This document shows, piece after piece, positions 33,359-44,896 of a stretch of DNA of 64,000 nucleotides (its first letter is position 1; each line of letters opens with the position of its first letter). The notes under the pieces were generated by a model that had not been told where the DNA came from, did no database searches, and saw only the letters and a list, made by a program, of their open reading frames with translations. Source of the DNA: Microbotryum silenes-acaulis. Its lineage: Eukaryota; Basidiomycota; Microbotryomycetes; Microbotryales; Microbotryaceae. The stretch lies in contig QPFY01000017.1 in assembly GCA_003665825.1 (NCBI GenBank), positions 62,001 through 126,000 of the forward strand, given 5' to 3'. The position numbers and the translations under genes were made by a program.

Positions 33359-35163
33359 CGAGAGCGGCGTTGGTCTGGAGATCCGACGAGTGGCGCTTGA
33401 AGCCGAACTTGAGCTCAGCGCCGAGCTCGGCGCCGATCTTGTGTGTACGCTCTTGGGTCGAGTGCAGCGCGTGGTCGACGGAGGTTGCATAAATGACTCG
33501 ACGAGTGGGGCCCGTGGACCGCTTCCGCGACGCAGAACGTGAGAACGTTGACCACGTGGCCATTCGTTTGCCATTGGCCGTGGGGGACGCGATAATTACC
33601 AAACAGCTCGAGGTTGAAAAGTTGCAGGACGACAAACGGACCCTTGCCCGTCAAGTAACGCGCTACTGGACCTGAGTTGGGCTTGAACAGGGTTTGCTCG
33701 CTGGCTTGGGTCGAGGTGGCCGTGTGCTTGCGGACCTTGGGCGGTGGGCCGGTGGCGGAGTCATCACCGTCAGAGTCGTGGCCACTGCCAGCATCTCCGA
33801 GGCCGGTCGGAGACTCGACGGAGAAGATACCGTGGATGGTTGCTTCGCAAAATTCGAACCATTGTGCTTCCCACTCGGGCTTGATTGACCAAGGTCCTTC
33901 CCCTTCTCCTTCGCTTCCGCCAAGCAGTACGCCTTTCGGATCGATCTGTCGCTTCAACATCTTGCGGACTCGTGGGCCTGCGCCAGCGAATTCCTCGTCC
34001 GTCGTCTGCGCCTCAACGCGTTGCGCGACCCACGGGATCCAGACTCCATCGAGCCATTGGACGAGAACATGCGCGACTTCTGGTCCTTTCCAGAGCATAA
34101 TCGCCGTACGTCGAAGCGACATCGTGATGAATTCAGGGGCGAAATCCTGTGGAACGAGGGACGAGTGTCGAGATTCGGTCAGCATAGAGTGCTCGCCTGG
34201 TGGTACCTCGGACGCAGTCGCGATTCCACCCGGACATCTCGGGGGCCACTCACCGGAGCAATACCCTGAGCGCAACCACTCAAGATCTTGAGGGAGTGAA
34301 GGGCTGGAAGGAGGACATGTGTTGGCAAGAACTTGAGACGACCCCCGACGAGATCGCCGAGGGTGTGTCGATTGGTGAGCAGGGGGCGAGCGGTCGGAGA
34401 AATGAGCTTGTCGAGGTGTTGGCGGATGATCTGTAGCCCCTCGTCGACGAGTCTTCGGGCGCATTGGTAGACTTCATCAAAGTCTACAGCCTCGCGAAGG
34501 TGCTTCTTCAACTCGTCGTAGTAGACACGAAGGTTCCCCTCCAACTTTGGGTCGGTGGCGGCGGAATGGGTCGTGCGGTCATGTAGAAGGGGCATCATGA
34601 GCATCGCTTCAACAATGCGTTTGATGTTGCGGTCACGGTATCGAGCCTTCGCCGCCTCGAGTTCATAGTCGCCTTGGTCGTCGCTGGCGGCGAAGCACCC
34701 AAAGCCTGCCGAGGCGAACGAACGAAGGACCGAAGGAATCGCATCCTTCCATCCAAATAGACCGACAATCATCATGACGACCCGGTCGTCCCACCATTCG
34801 GGCGCGTGCACGAAGTGAGGAATCGACGGCCTCTTCTCCTTGGTTTCCATCGTGGCCCGGATGACGCTAGTCCAGGCCTGCGAAGCGAGAGGGAGAAGGG
34901 GTGTGTGCGCAGGACAGGCGGCGTCAGGTCTGGCACCCGTCCACGGGTAACGAAACCGCCCGTGTACTCACGAACGCGAACCCGATGACGTCCTTGCCAC
35001 TCGAGACGCGACGGAAGAGTTCTTGTTCCTCTTCGTATTTCTGCGGCCCGACTGACGCCTTGTCGGGCAGCGTCAGCGGGTCGTCGAGCCTCGTGCGGCA
35101 CCTGGATCCCTGGCCCGCACTACCTGCCACGCCGTCCTCGCGCAAGAGGTACACTATCGCCAT
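32818..35163 (-). CDS. Unrecognised large protein, C-terminus with poly-Ala tract
   Basis: On the minus strand the clearest start is MAIVYLLREDG at 35163, although the frame is open a little further up (WQKLGLDKNRWRTLI), so an earlier exon may exist. Introns near 34880-34965 (GFAF-AWTSVIRATMETKEK) and 34150-34270 (GCAQGIAP-DFAPEFITMSL) preserve frame. The body is helical with hydrophobic patches (VVMMIVGLFGWKDAIPSVLR, LPALHSLKILSG, TAIMLWKGPEVAHVLVQWLD) and a Lys/Arg-rich KMLKRQIDPKG stretch. Downstream, VARYLTGKGPFVVLQLFNLE lies near 33640. A frame with HKIGAELGAELKFGFKRH and a run of alanines (GCA repeats at 33323-33354) continues to about 33090. The junctions after 33600 and the last exon are unresolved, so the 3' end given is a best guess. 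No family recognised. Confidence 0.4.
33321..33354. repeat. (GCA)n trinucleotide microsatellite
   Basis: About eleven gca units in the plus-strand text. In the minus-strand frame it encodes polyalanine inside the C-terminal region of the unrecognised protein, so length changes would be in frame. Confidence 0.9.
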
Positions 35164-36513
35164 GATCAAGGTTCGCCAGCGATTCTTGTCGAGTCCAAGT
35201 TTCTGCCACTACGCGGGGGTAAGATACCCCAAGCAACGGCCGAGAGCATCGGCGAGAATGTGTTGTTGTAGGAGCGTCTCTAGTTACGTGGCGTCGATAG
35301 ATGACCTAATGTGAGATAGTGGATCGCTAAAGGTCAATCGACTGTAACAGAGCGAATGGGCGAGATGTGATATCGAGTGCGTGGTGGAGAAGAGAGAAAA
35401 AAACAGCTAGGCCAAAAGACGCAATCTCATGTAAACAACCAGCCGCCTCTGCCGCCTCTACCGGACCCCGCACAACACCCGCGCGCCCCGCGCCACTGCT
35501 AAGACCATAAGTCCCTCTGGACCGCCGACCCCACTAATTTCCCGCAACAGAATGCTCTCGACCTCGCGATTCGAGACGGCCAGGAGGCGAAGGACCGGCT
35601 GGAAGGCATCCAGGGCCGGCCTGGGACGATTGGGGGTTTCGAAACGGTTGAAGGGCATACCGTTGGAGTGTGGTGGGTGGAGGTTGCCGTTGATGGTCCG
35701 GAACCGAGAGATGGGTGGGGCCGGACTGACATGGCGTGCTCTGGCGTGTCCAGCGCGGGCGGAATGTCTCCTGTCCGAAATTGATTTCGGGCATGACGTC
35801 AGGAAAAAACGCATCGCGGCCGCGCGGTGGTTCAGATGCGAGCACCGCAGCCAGTGTATAAAGAAGAAATTCCCGACCACGGTCTCCATTCATGGATCGA
35901 CCTCGATCTACACTATCTACGCTCGGACGAGACGTTCGAATTTCGAGCCAATCACGCGATCCCGCCAGCCAGAGCTGAGACGGTTCCGGCTCAGGAGCGA
36001 CCCTATGGAACATGTTCAGTGTAGCCGCGTACCGCACGACCCGTGTGAACATTCCTTTTATCAGAAACTGAAGAGAGAAAAAAAGAAGAAAAAAACCCTA
36101 CACCACTGATACTGAACAGCATATTGGAAACCATCTACCAACTTGAGGCGCGAATGCAGTGAGCACAAGCTTCAAAGAAAGCACATACGAAATTATCGAA
36201 GTATAGCGAGACGCGCCCCAAGCCCTTCCGACAGGACGCATCGACCTTCCGTCTCGCGAGTCAACTCATCCATCGATCTGCATCGGTACGATCCCGTCGT
36301 CGCGCGAACCGGAATCGCTGACCGAAGCTAAGTGACACTCGACATCCAGGCACTCATCGTGCTCGGAGCTTGTTCGGTCCCGCGTTGCCGACGGTGCGCT
36401 CGCTCCAACCTCTTGAACCGTCGTCCTGGCCATGGCTCGTCGGACTCGAAGTGATCCTTGCTTCAACTCGCCTGGCATCGTTGGTTCCCTCACCATTTGC
36501 TCAAGCGTACCCG
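35164..36513. other. Interval with one possible minus-strand exon, otherwise no gene
   Basis: A minus frame at 35458-35889 reads VSNREVESILLREISG and LMVLAVARGARVLCG before its stop. It could be an upstream exon of the unrecognised protein below it or a small separate gene, but no start or junction was settled. A minus frame at 36266-36513 could be an acidic C-terminal extension of the XPG-like protein after an unseen intron. Nothing else is supported. Confidence 0.35.
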
Positions 36514-38205
36514 TCACCGTCGACATGCGGTAGATTGTACCGCCAGGGGTCTTGCCGCTGCCGCTGCCGCCATCGCCGCCGCTGCTGCCCGGCAGCCCGA
36601 GTCCGATTGCTTCGAGAACAGCGCCAGTACTTCGGCGGCGGTGGTCGCCTTCTGCTCGTTTTTTGGCTCGGCGCTCTTGAATTTGTGCTGACGATCTACT
36701 TGGCTGTCCCTGAATTCGGGCTCGACGAGGTGGTAATCCGGCGCTTTGACGGTACCTTGAACGGCGGGCTTCCGCGTAGACGCCATGCGGGCCGGCTGCT
36801 CGGCCTGAAGTCGACGAGCCTTGGCGAGATGGCGTCGGAGATTGAGGTCTTGGATGCTCGAGAGGGGCGGAAGGGGAGGCAAAGGTCTGACAGAGGAGAC
36901 CCCGGGGAGCTGGATGAGGGGAGGGTTGCGTTGGATCGGCGGGTAGGCCGTGTTGGGGACTTTTGAAGGATCTCTGTGTGGGGTGCCTTCGAACCGCACC
37001 CTGGTCCCCTTTGCGACTGTGGTGATGGACGCCTCGGTCGCTTTTGCGAACGTCTCGTCCTTGTAGCGATGCATCAGGTCTTGGATGGGATTGATCTTGG
37101 CGCAGAGCGACTTGATGTCCTCGAGTCGATCAGCCGTCGGCGCCGCCTTCGAGTCGACGTTCCTCTGAACCAGCTGCAGCGCATCTACGGCGCGCTCCCA
37201 GCCACTCTGCCACGTCGTCGCGTCCAACCACTGCCCAGGCAAATTTCGAAGTCCTGCTGGCCCGATCCCTTTGATGCCCCTGAAATAGTCGCACCCGAGG
37301 ATGAGGCTCGTGACGAATCGCTGACGAGAACTCCACACCGCGGAGTGAGCGTCGAGCACGGCAAGGTCTACCAAGCTGATTTTATGGTCCTTGCCCGATA
37401 GCACGGCGCGATAACGGGCTTGGTCGATGCCGAGAAGCATGAAAAAGTCGTTTTCGGCGCTCACGAGGACGACGCGGTTGGATTCGAGCGCTACGTCGCA
37501 GATCTGGCCAAACTTGGTCGACGCGGAGACGAAGGGATCGGCCTCGTGGGCCGCGACGACGAGCAAGCCTTGCTCGGACCAGCGAACAAAGGTGGCGACT
37601 CGGGTTGGCTCGTCACCGTTGCAAAAATCGACCTCCCATTCTTTGCTCGATTGTCCGTGAACGCACGCGGCGAGGGTGTCGTTCGTGATGAAGGGGACGG
37701 GGTGGGTGACAGGGGTCGATTTATCGGAAGGCTGTTGCGGTTTCTGGCGATCTTGGCGATCGAGCACGGTGACCTGCTTGAGCTTGGGCCGAAGGATGGG
37801 ATGATCAAATACCACGACCACTTGGATCCGCCTTGCCGTCGCTGCAATGATCTCCTCGAGGTGTCGAATGATCGCATTGAGGAACAGCCGGCCTCGCTTT
37901 GGCTCGTTGTTTTTCGCGCGGTCCGTCGCGGCTTTGCATTGATGTTTGAACGCGGTAGAGCCGTCGATGATGGCGACTGAGTGGAGCACAGTGATGGACG
38001 GCGTAGAGGGTCAGCTAGGGTTTGATCGGCAAAGCGTCCCGGAGTAGTTATGGGCTGCGAAGGGGCTCTGAGGAAGTGACTTGCCATCGATCTTGCCGAC
38101 GAGGGAAACCAGCGCGCTGCTCAGGTTCGTCTCCCGAGAGAGAAGGGCATCTGGAACGACCTCTAAAGCGTAACCGAGGCAGTCGTGGCCGTGTTTGACC
38201 GTCAT
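36514..38205 (-). CDS. Divergent XPG/FEN-type structure-specific nuclease
   Basis: Exon 1 starts MTVKHGHDCLGYALEVVPDA at 38205. A probable GC-AG intron (donor GCAAGT near 38085, acceptor before 37980) joins LVSLVGKID to VAIIDGSTAFKHQ, reproducing the XPG N-domain pattern (MGxxGL..L......GK..AIDGS). Downstream motifs are VVVFDHPILRPKLKQ (XPG FDG-P-xK region), AAHEADPFVSASTKFG (in place of GxEAE), VLVSAENDFFMLLG (in place of V.SeDsDll) and SLILGCDYFRGIKGIGPAGL, the helix-two-turn-helix that binds duplex DNA. Several acidic metal ligands are therefore kept but with substitutions. The C-terminal third is basic and Gln/Ala-rich. The family (FEN1, EXO1, Rad2, GEN1, Mkt1-like) cuts flaps, gaps or junctions. 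Which branch this belongs to cannot be told by eye. Confidence 0.65.
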
Positions 38206-38959
38206 CGAGGGAGGTATGAGGTGTGTAGGTGCAAGGGGCAAGGGGCAAGGTGCAGGGTGCAGGAAGAATCAAGGGTGGTTGAGAAGGCCGCGCTGCCCAT
38301 CGCTCCGAGCCGAAAAGCAAACGAGGGCAGGTCCAACAAAAGGTCGTTCGAGCTCAGAGTAGTGTGAGAAGATGCATCATAATATTCCAAATTGTACCGT
38401 AAAATAGCCTGTACCCCATATTCGTTATTTTTGCTCTCAATCTTAGTCTGGTCAAGGCGGCGGCCTCCTTTCGGAAGATCGCAGTGGGGAGCTTGAGCGT
38501 CAACGATCTAGGCAGCGAGAATCCGCCAATTTTCTGATGAACAATGGTCCGACGTACATGTAAAAAATACCTTTTCTTCTTTCAATATGATTTTGTATTT
38601 GGGTGCCACCCTACTTGCACGACAGCCTCGACTCGCTGCGCCGGAGCTCTCGCGTGAAGCCGGCCCCGCAACCCAGCTCCGCGGCGGACTCGGAGTTCGG
38701 GGTCGTCCCAACTCGGACCAAGCTGCTGGAGCGACAACCGCTGTATCGATCGCGGCGATCTCAGCTCTGTGGTGATTCTTAGAGCTCAACCTACTTGCTG
38801 AGACTTGACCGAGCTTGATCGACAAGGTATTCGGTCTTTCCGAGGGGTGGATCGTTGGCCTCGATGTGGGGTGCACAGTCCCCTGTCCGTTCAGATCTTC
38901 GGCGCGCTCGGCCGCCCAAGTCGGCGACCACCTCGAGCTCGTCGCCTCTCTCTCTTTCT

Positions 38960-39117
38960 CCTTCCTTCTCCTCGTCGACGCGCTCTGCACTTCTCGCACC
39001 ACTTAATCTTGCCGACATCGCCCCCTTTTCAGGAGGATACGAAACGGTGGCCTTTGTGGTGTGGTAGAGTCTGTCGTTCGATCATCCCCCCTTCCCACCC
39101 TCTCTACGTGTGAGTTG
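38960..39117 (+). repeat. Exon-like module, copy 1
   Basis: Contains tcctcgtcgacgcgctct, accacttaatcttgccgac, an acceptor-like cccccttttcag at 39032, a body of about 80 bases (gaggatacgaaacggtggcc...) and a donor-like gtgagt at 39109. Copy 2 lies about 520 bases downstream with roughly 85-90% identity. Confidence 0.7.
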
Positions 39118-39174
39118 ATGCCTGGTGCGACTCGAGGGAGCTTGTTTGTGCCTCGAGCGGTGATGCTGACTCGA

Positions 39175-39480
39175 TCGTGGCGACGCCACCTCACCTCCAC
39201 CTCACCTGTACCTCCACCTCCATTTCCACCTCCTCCTCTCATCTTCATCCCCCCTCATTTCGACCTCATTCGACATTCCTTTCCCCTCACCTTCCTCTCA
39301 CCTCACCTCACCCGCCCTCGTTTGACCCCACTTCGATTCCACCTTCACTTGAACTCCCCTCACCCGATCCCACCCTATCTCAGCCCACCTCGCATCTCGT
39401 TTACCTCGTCTTATCGTGGTCGTCTCTCCTCATTCGTCTTTGACCCCTCCCGATTTGCCTTCCCCAGCCTCCCTCCCCCT
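39175..39480 (+). repeat. Polypyrimidine, CCACCT-rich low-complexity tract
   Basis: Almost uninterrupted C/T on the plus strand, with many cacctcacct and ccacctcc units, lying exactly between the two exon-like modules. Purine strand asymmetry of this kind can form triplex or promote polymerase slippage. No coding pattern is seen. Confidence 0.75.
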
Positions 39481-39488
39481 CCTTCCTT

Positions 39489-39628
39489 CCCTCGTCGACA
39501 CGCTCTACACTTTGTGCACCACTTAATCTTGCCGACATCGCCCCCCTTTTCAGGAGGATATGAAACGGTGGCCTTTGTGATGTGGTAGAGTCTGACATTC
39601 GATCCCTCCCACCGTCAAAAGTGTGAGT
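39489..39628 (+). repeat. Exon-like module, copy 2
   Basis: Second copy of the module at 38960-39117: cctcgtcgacacgctct, accacttaatcttgccgac, acceptor-like cccccttttcag ending at 39552, body gaggatatgaaacggtggcc, and donor-like gtgagt at 39622. The last part of the body (after ttcgatc) differs between the copies. Confidence 0.7.
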
Positions 39629-41186
39629 AACCACCTAGCTGTGATCGTGTTCGTGTGGCGTATGGTCGGACTGACTCGCCTCGTGTTCACCCGTCTCGCC
39701 TCCATCTTTCATCACCATCATCATCATCTTACCCACCCCACCCCACCTCAACCCTCTCACTGCGACCTCTCGCTCCCCACTTCGCCACTTCCACCTACCG
39801 TCTGTCACTGCTTCACGGCTTGCCATCAGCCTATCCACTCGTCGACGAGTGTTGAATGGCGCCTACGGCATGTCACTGAGGTTGTTCCTGGTCCACAAGA
39901 CCGCTTGCATTTGGTCGTACCCCGTGAGTCTTTGCTTTGACCCTTGATCGATCGATGGATCGATCGTGCTCGCCGACCCTTCACGGCGGGCGAGGCGGGG
40001 CTGACGATTCGATCCTCGCCTACACTCCACACAGTAGCCTCCACTGTGTTACCGAGTCGACCGATCTCACCTGCTCGGATCGAAGGAGGTTCACGGTACC
40101 CCTAACATCAGTGAGTAGCATGTACCCTAATCCTATGGTACCAGGTAGCATACTTCTAGTGTACGCGTCAACCTCCAGCTGCACACGGTCTTTAAGCCAT
40201 CTCCACCTCGGTCGACAAGGTCCCCTTTTCTTTTTCTGTTGCTTTCGAATTGGTTACACCTCGGAACTCTATGTAGGCGGTGCTAAGTGGCAGGCGACTC
40301 GTCCTTGATTAGCCTAGTCAGATCCGACTCCTCATTGAGCCTCCCTCGTGAACCCTTTTCTCGTTTCCCTAGTGTTTCCCTTTGTGTTTTGTAGTTTCGA
40401 GTGCACGCATCGAGACGCGCATGCACCACGGATTTGAAATTTGACTCACAGAAAGCCCCTAGCAGCCTGTCGGAACAATTACGTAGAGATGCACCGAAAA
40501 AAATGGGTGAGTGAAACGACTAGCAATCTGTGTCGACCGTTGACTGCAATTTTCCTACCGCCAACGTCTTGGCATCCGATCCTTCCCACTGGGATTCCAG
40601 TTTCTGCCCACCCCACCGTCTCTCTCCGTCTCCCTGCCCGAACGGGGCGCGTCGATCGTCGACGGAGCTCCCTCCCCACTTGTCACGGCTTCATCGGATT
40701 TCGACCGGCGGCCCGACCGCCTCTGACTGCGATCAAGCAGGTTCTTCGTGGACTAAGGACTCCAATCGTTCGAACCCTCGGGCCTCAGTCTACTCCCAGC
40801 GCGACTTTGAAAGCAAGTCTTGGTGCGCCGCCATCCGCGTGACCTCGATCGCGTCAACCCAAGCTCGCTCGCTCCGAGGCGCGACAGTGGCTGACGATAT
40901 CGGTCGTACGCGGCCAAGATCGATCATCGCTAGGCGTCGCTCCACCGGAACCTTTCGTGTATCAGTTCGCTGACCCTATATCATAGCTCTCGCTCTGAAT
41001 CGGAGGCACTGCTTCTACTCCCAAACCCCTTCCAGTGTTCATCGGGAATAGAGCCGCGAGCCCCGTCTCTGGGCCACACCGCGGATCACTCCTTGATCTC
41101 GTCAGCGGCCGGGTAAACGCTACGTTCAACACCATATCCAAGGGCTTCGTGGTGGTTTGGTCCTCTCGCGATTGCACTAAACCGCA

Positions 41187-44100
41187 ATGACGAGCCACTT
41201 TGGTGGGGCACCAGCTCTCGCCTCTTCAGGGCCGTACTCTCAATTGACGTACCCGACGGTTCAAACTTCGTTGCAACATCGGCGCACCTCACTCGAAGAT
41301 GACACGAGAAGGTCAACCAGAGTCGACCCTGGTGCTGCCAAGGCCGACCAAATCGTCCAGGTGTGTGAACTCGCGCCTGTCATGTTGGTCTGATTCTGAT
41401 TAGCGGTAAAGGCCGAGCTAACCGCTGCCGCCGATCCACCATTCGCTCAGCATTTCTACTCCAAAACATGCACGATCGTCACTCAGTCGCGCATGACACA
41501 TCTCCAAACCGACGAAGACGGCCTTTCTTCGTCGATACCGAGCTCGACAGCTGGAGCAAAACGATCCCCCCTTCCCGCCTCGGGAGCGACCGCCAGAAAG
41601 GCCAGCACACCCGCCGAGAGGACCAAATCGGTACATAAATGGGTGAGTAGCACGATCCACTTCTTTTCAGAAGAGATTGACTTTGAACTGACTGAACGTC
41701 GTTATGCGGCCTTCTTCACAAGTTCAATATTGAACTGGCGGATTCGGACGTGTTTCGGAACGAGCTCAAGACTTGGCGCTCGGTGTCGGCGCTCTACTCG
41801 CATACAAACTCGCCCTCCTCGTCGTCCCATCCAACGCTGATAACAGACCCTCCCGTTGTAACGGCTGTACCCCCGATGATCCTCGACGTCCTGCTCGATA
41901 CCCAGGAGATGCTGCCCAATCAAGTGCTGGTCCTGTCCGATCACCGGGGACGCCGCGTCCGGGTCGACCCTACCTTTGCTAAAGCCTCTCGGCGGACTTC
42001 CAACACCTCCTTGCCACCGAGCGGTGTGCGATCACCTCTGGCCACTGGTCCGAGCGGCGGCGGAGTTCGGTCGCATGCCACCTCTGCACCTGCGACGGTC
42101 GTGCTCGAGCGATGGACTTTGTCGCTCACCCCACATCCATCGACGTCGCTCCATCCATCACCCTCGAGCGCGTCGCCAGTTCCAACCACAGCGGACCTAC
42201 CCGCAGTCTACAAACGCGCGATCGTGCACTTTCGGGCGCTCTACTCGACTGCGCGTGTTTTGCCCTCGTGGAACCTGCACCGGAGGCTGGCGAGACGGAG
42301 GGCAGGGAATGGTGTCGTTGGTGGAGGGGTATTGATGATAGGCTGCAGGATGAGCATGAGCGAGCAGGAGATGTCGAACGAAGAGGGGAAAGAGGGCGAA
42401 GTCTCCTTGGATACGCCCATAAGCGAGGGCGAGGGCGAGCAAGTCACAGAAACGATCGACTTTCCCGTCGTGGCAACTCCTATTGGGTGAGTGTGTTACG
42501 GCTAAGCTCGACCGGAGGTTACATGCTGAAATCCTCTCGGTGTGGTCACGTCTCACAGCGGCCTGAAACTCATGTGCACATATCGTATCAATGCCGACTT
42601 TGCCGTCGAAGACATTGAGACTCTGCTCAGTTCGCGCTTCATCGACGAAGATTTCTTCAAGCCGACGATGGCACGGTACCAGCAGGATCCAGCTTTCGCC
42701 GCTATGGATCGACCCGGTTCGTTGCCTACCTCAGCAAAAAATCGAACCCTCATCTCTCCGTCGACCTCACCTCCGATGACCGGCTTCGCACCCAAACCAT
42801 CCTATGGATCACTATCTTCGAGGCACCACCTCACCTCGGCCCCGGTTGCCATCAGTCCTAGCAACGGCGCCGTCATCACCCAAGCGTCGACGGCGAGCTC
42901 CCAGCGCGAAGGAAGTGCATCGAGCAGTGGCAAGCTGAGCATCTCCGGTTCGAGTACGGGTATGGGGAGCCATGCCGTCGAGCCAGCCTTCATTTCGCTG
43001 TCTCGCACACGCGGGGCATCCTATTCGAGCCAGATCCAGCGCGCCACAAGTGGGGGAACGGCTGCGCAGCAGATTCAAGGCAGCTCGTCGCTCCGACGGC
43101 CCTCGTTCACAACGTCCAACTCGTCGCCCGTCTCGAGTTCGCCGATCTTTCGCGCTTCCTCTTACCTTTCTTCTCCACCGTTGCCCCAGCATGCGCTGTC
43201 ATCGTCGTCCTCGACTGGGCCGACTTCGAACATCCACCGGTCAGGTGGCCAAAGCTCCACCAACACCCCTTCGTCGCTCGACCTAGGGTTCGCCCGGCAG
43301 CAGCAGTACTACCAACAAGAAGTCGGTTTTGTACCAGCGCCGAGCTCGGGTGCGGGTGCTTCATCGGGGACCATGACCACCGGATCCACGCCGATGAACA
43401 TGGTAGCTCGGTCTCCCCTCTCCGGCGCGACGCAGACGGCCCCACGCCCTATTCCCTCACCTTCCTCTGCTATTGCTATGCCGCGGTATTCGTCCGGTGG
43501 GGGAAGCTACTCTCGCTCGTATGGGCGAGGTTCGTCTGGCCCCGGGTCGTATGGCTCTCTAACGGGCGGAGCTCTGACAGGTGATCAGTGGGGCGAACGA
43601 AGGTCGCCGCTAACTGCGACGGGTCAAGCCCAGGCAAGAACACCCTTTGGTGCTTCCGAACCCGATCCCAAAAAGTTCCTCGAGACCGCTGAGGACGACT
43701 CGGACGACATCAACGCCTTCTTAGGCATGATCGATTCGCGGCCCGAGTTGTTGAAGGCGAACATGATCGCCTCGGAAGCGTCTCCGAGCGGCAGTGGTGG
43801 TCCCGGAGCCGACAACGGAGGCGAACTTAGTACACGGAGTCAGGTCGACGAACAATTGCGAGCTTTGCGTGGATCGGTCTACGTCAACTTGGGCGCGGTC
43901 GGGGCTAGTCCTCCGTTCGGCGGAGGAAGCGCTGCTTCGGCTGGTCTGGGCCTTTCGACGTCTGGAGGCCCCGGCGGGAACCGGACGTCTTCGATGAGTA
44001 GTTTGAGGCGACAGACCAGTCGACAGGCCATCGAGGAAGAACCAAGTCAGACTGGACCTCCGCTTGGGGAAGGAAGGCCTGATTCGACGACTGCGCGCCA

Positions 44101-44896
44101 CTCCTCGGTGGATCAAGTGCTACGTCCCATGCCGAATACTCCACGGTACCCGGCACCCGGCACGGCCGCCATAACGGCGACGACGACGATGACCTCGGTT
44201 ACATTCCCGCAGTACACGCCTAATTCTTCCAGAACTCGCAAGCCCACCCCCGCGGTCACCACCACCGGCTTTGACTTGACCTCGCACATCCCCTCGGCAT
44301 CTGCTTCTTCGCGAGCATCCCCCGCCATCCCTGCTCTGGAAGGGCCGCCTTCGGGCACCGGTTCGATGACAGTAGCGCCATATGACTCCCCAAACACGAA
44401 TACGGGCCACTCTTCGGTGGCATCGTTCAATTCGGTACGGTCGTCGACATCAGGATACACCGCTGAGGAGGAGGAAGCGGTGGGGCGACTCGAACTCGGC
44501 GATCCGGATGATGAACCGCCGCAGCGGCAGGAGGGAGGCTATAATCGACGGTCTAGCTCTAGGGAAACCGAGGAAGAAAATGCGGGCAACAGGGGTCGGC
44601 ACAGCCATGCAAGGGAGGCGCCCGTGGCCCACACGCCCGCCGGAACCCTGTGGACCCTCCATAATCCCTCTGGTGCGGCCGCGGGAAGTCGAGATCCTAC
44701 CCCGGCTGGGCGTCCTACGGGAACGACGACGACCATAGCGTCGCTTCCGCATCAACCGAGGCATCAGACGGATTATTTCTCGACGACGAGTCATAGCGCT
44801 CGAACAGCCCAGGAGGACGAGGAGGCGGTCTCGCCCGATGTGGAGGTGGAGGAACAGCCTGCTCGGAGTCCAGGCGAGGCGCCTTGGATGGATTAG
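41187..44896 (+). CDS. ATG13: Autophagy-initiation protein Atg13 (HORMA domain plus long disordered tail)
   Basis: Starts MTSHFGGAPALASSGPYSQL. An intron near 41360-41455 joins KADQIVQ to HFYSKTCTIVTQSRM, the first helix of the Atg13 HORMA domain. The next junction (donor after VHKW near 41644, acceptor CACAAG near 41723) gives FNIELADSDVFRNELKTWRS, and later VPPMILDVLLDTQEMLPNQ, matching the conserved FNL...E...W and PPxVIEVYLD..EL patterns. A third intron (42489-42560) joins VVATPIG to GLKLMCTYRINADF, which ends in LLSSRFIDEDFF. From about 42700 the protein is a Ser/Thr/Gly/Pro-rich disordered region, with a short acidic patch DDSDDINAFLGMIDSRP (~43700) that may be the Atg1- or Atg17-binding element. 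Atg13 activates the Atg1 kinase at the phagophore assembly site and is a TORC1 substrate. Confidence 0.9.

Larger units (their letters stand above)
38206..41186. other. Three-kilobase region without a recognisable gene
   Basis: Between the XPG-like gene (minus) and ATG13 (plus) no frame shows a conserved protein. The region contains a polypyrimidine block, a duplicated exon-like module, a gatcgatcgatggatcgatcg palindrome near 39945-39965, and several good splice donors (gtgagt near 39109, 39621, 39927, 40505). It may be the 5' UTR and promoter of ATG13 or a spliced non-coding transcript. Confidence 0.4.

Noticed and set aside
37420..37980. 186-residue plus-strand frame
   Set aside because: Antisense to the XPG-like coding exon, whose motifs are clear.
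40441..40973. 133- and 147-residue plus-strand frames upstream of ATG13
   Set aside because: Overlapping frames of similar length with no conserved pattern and low-complexity composition; neither can be preferred as coding.
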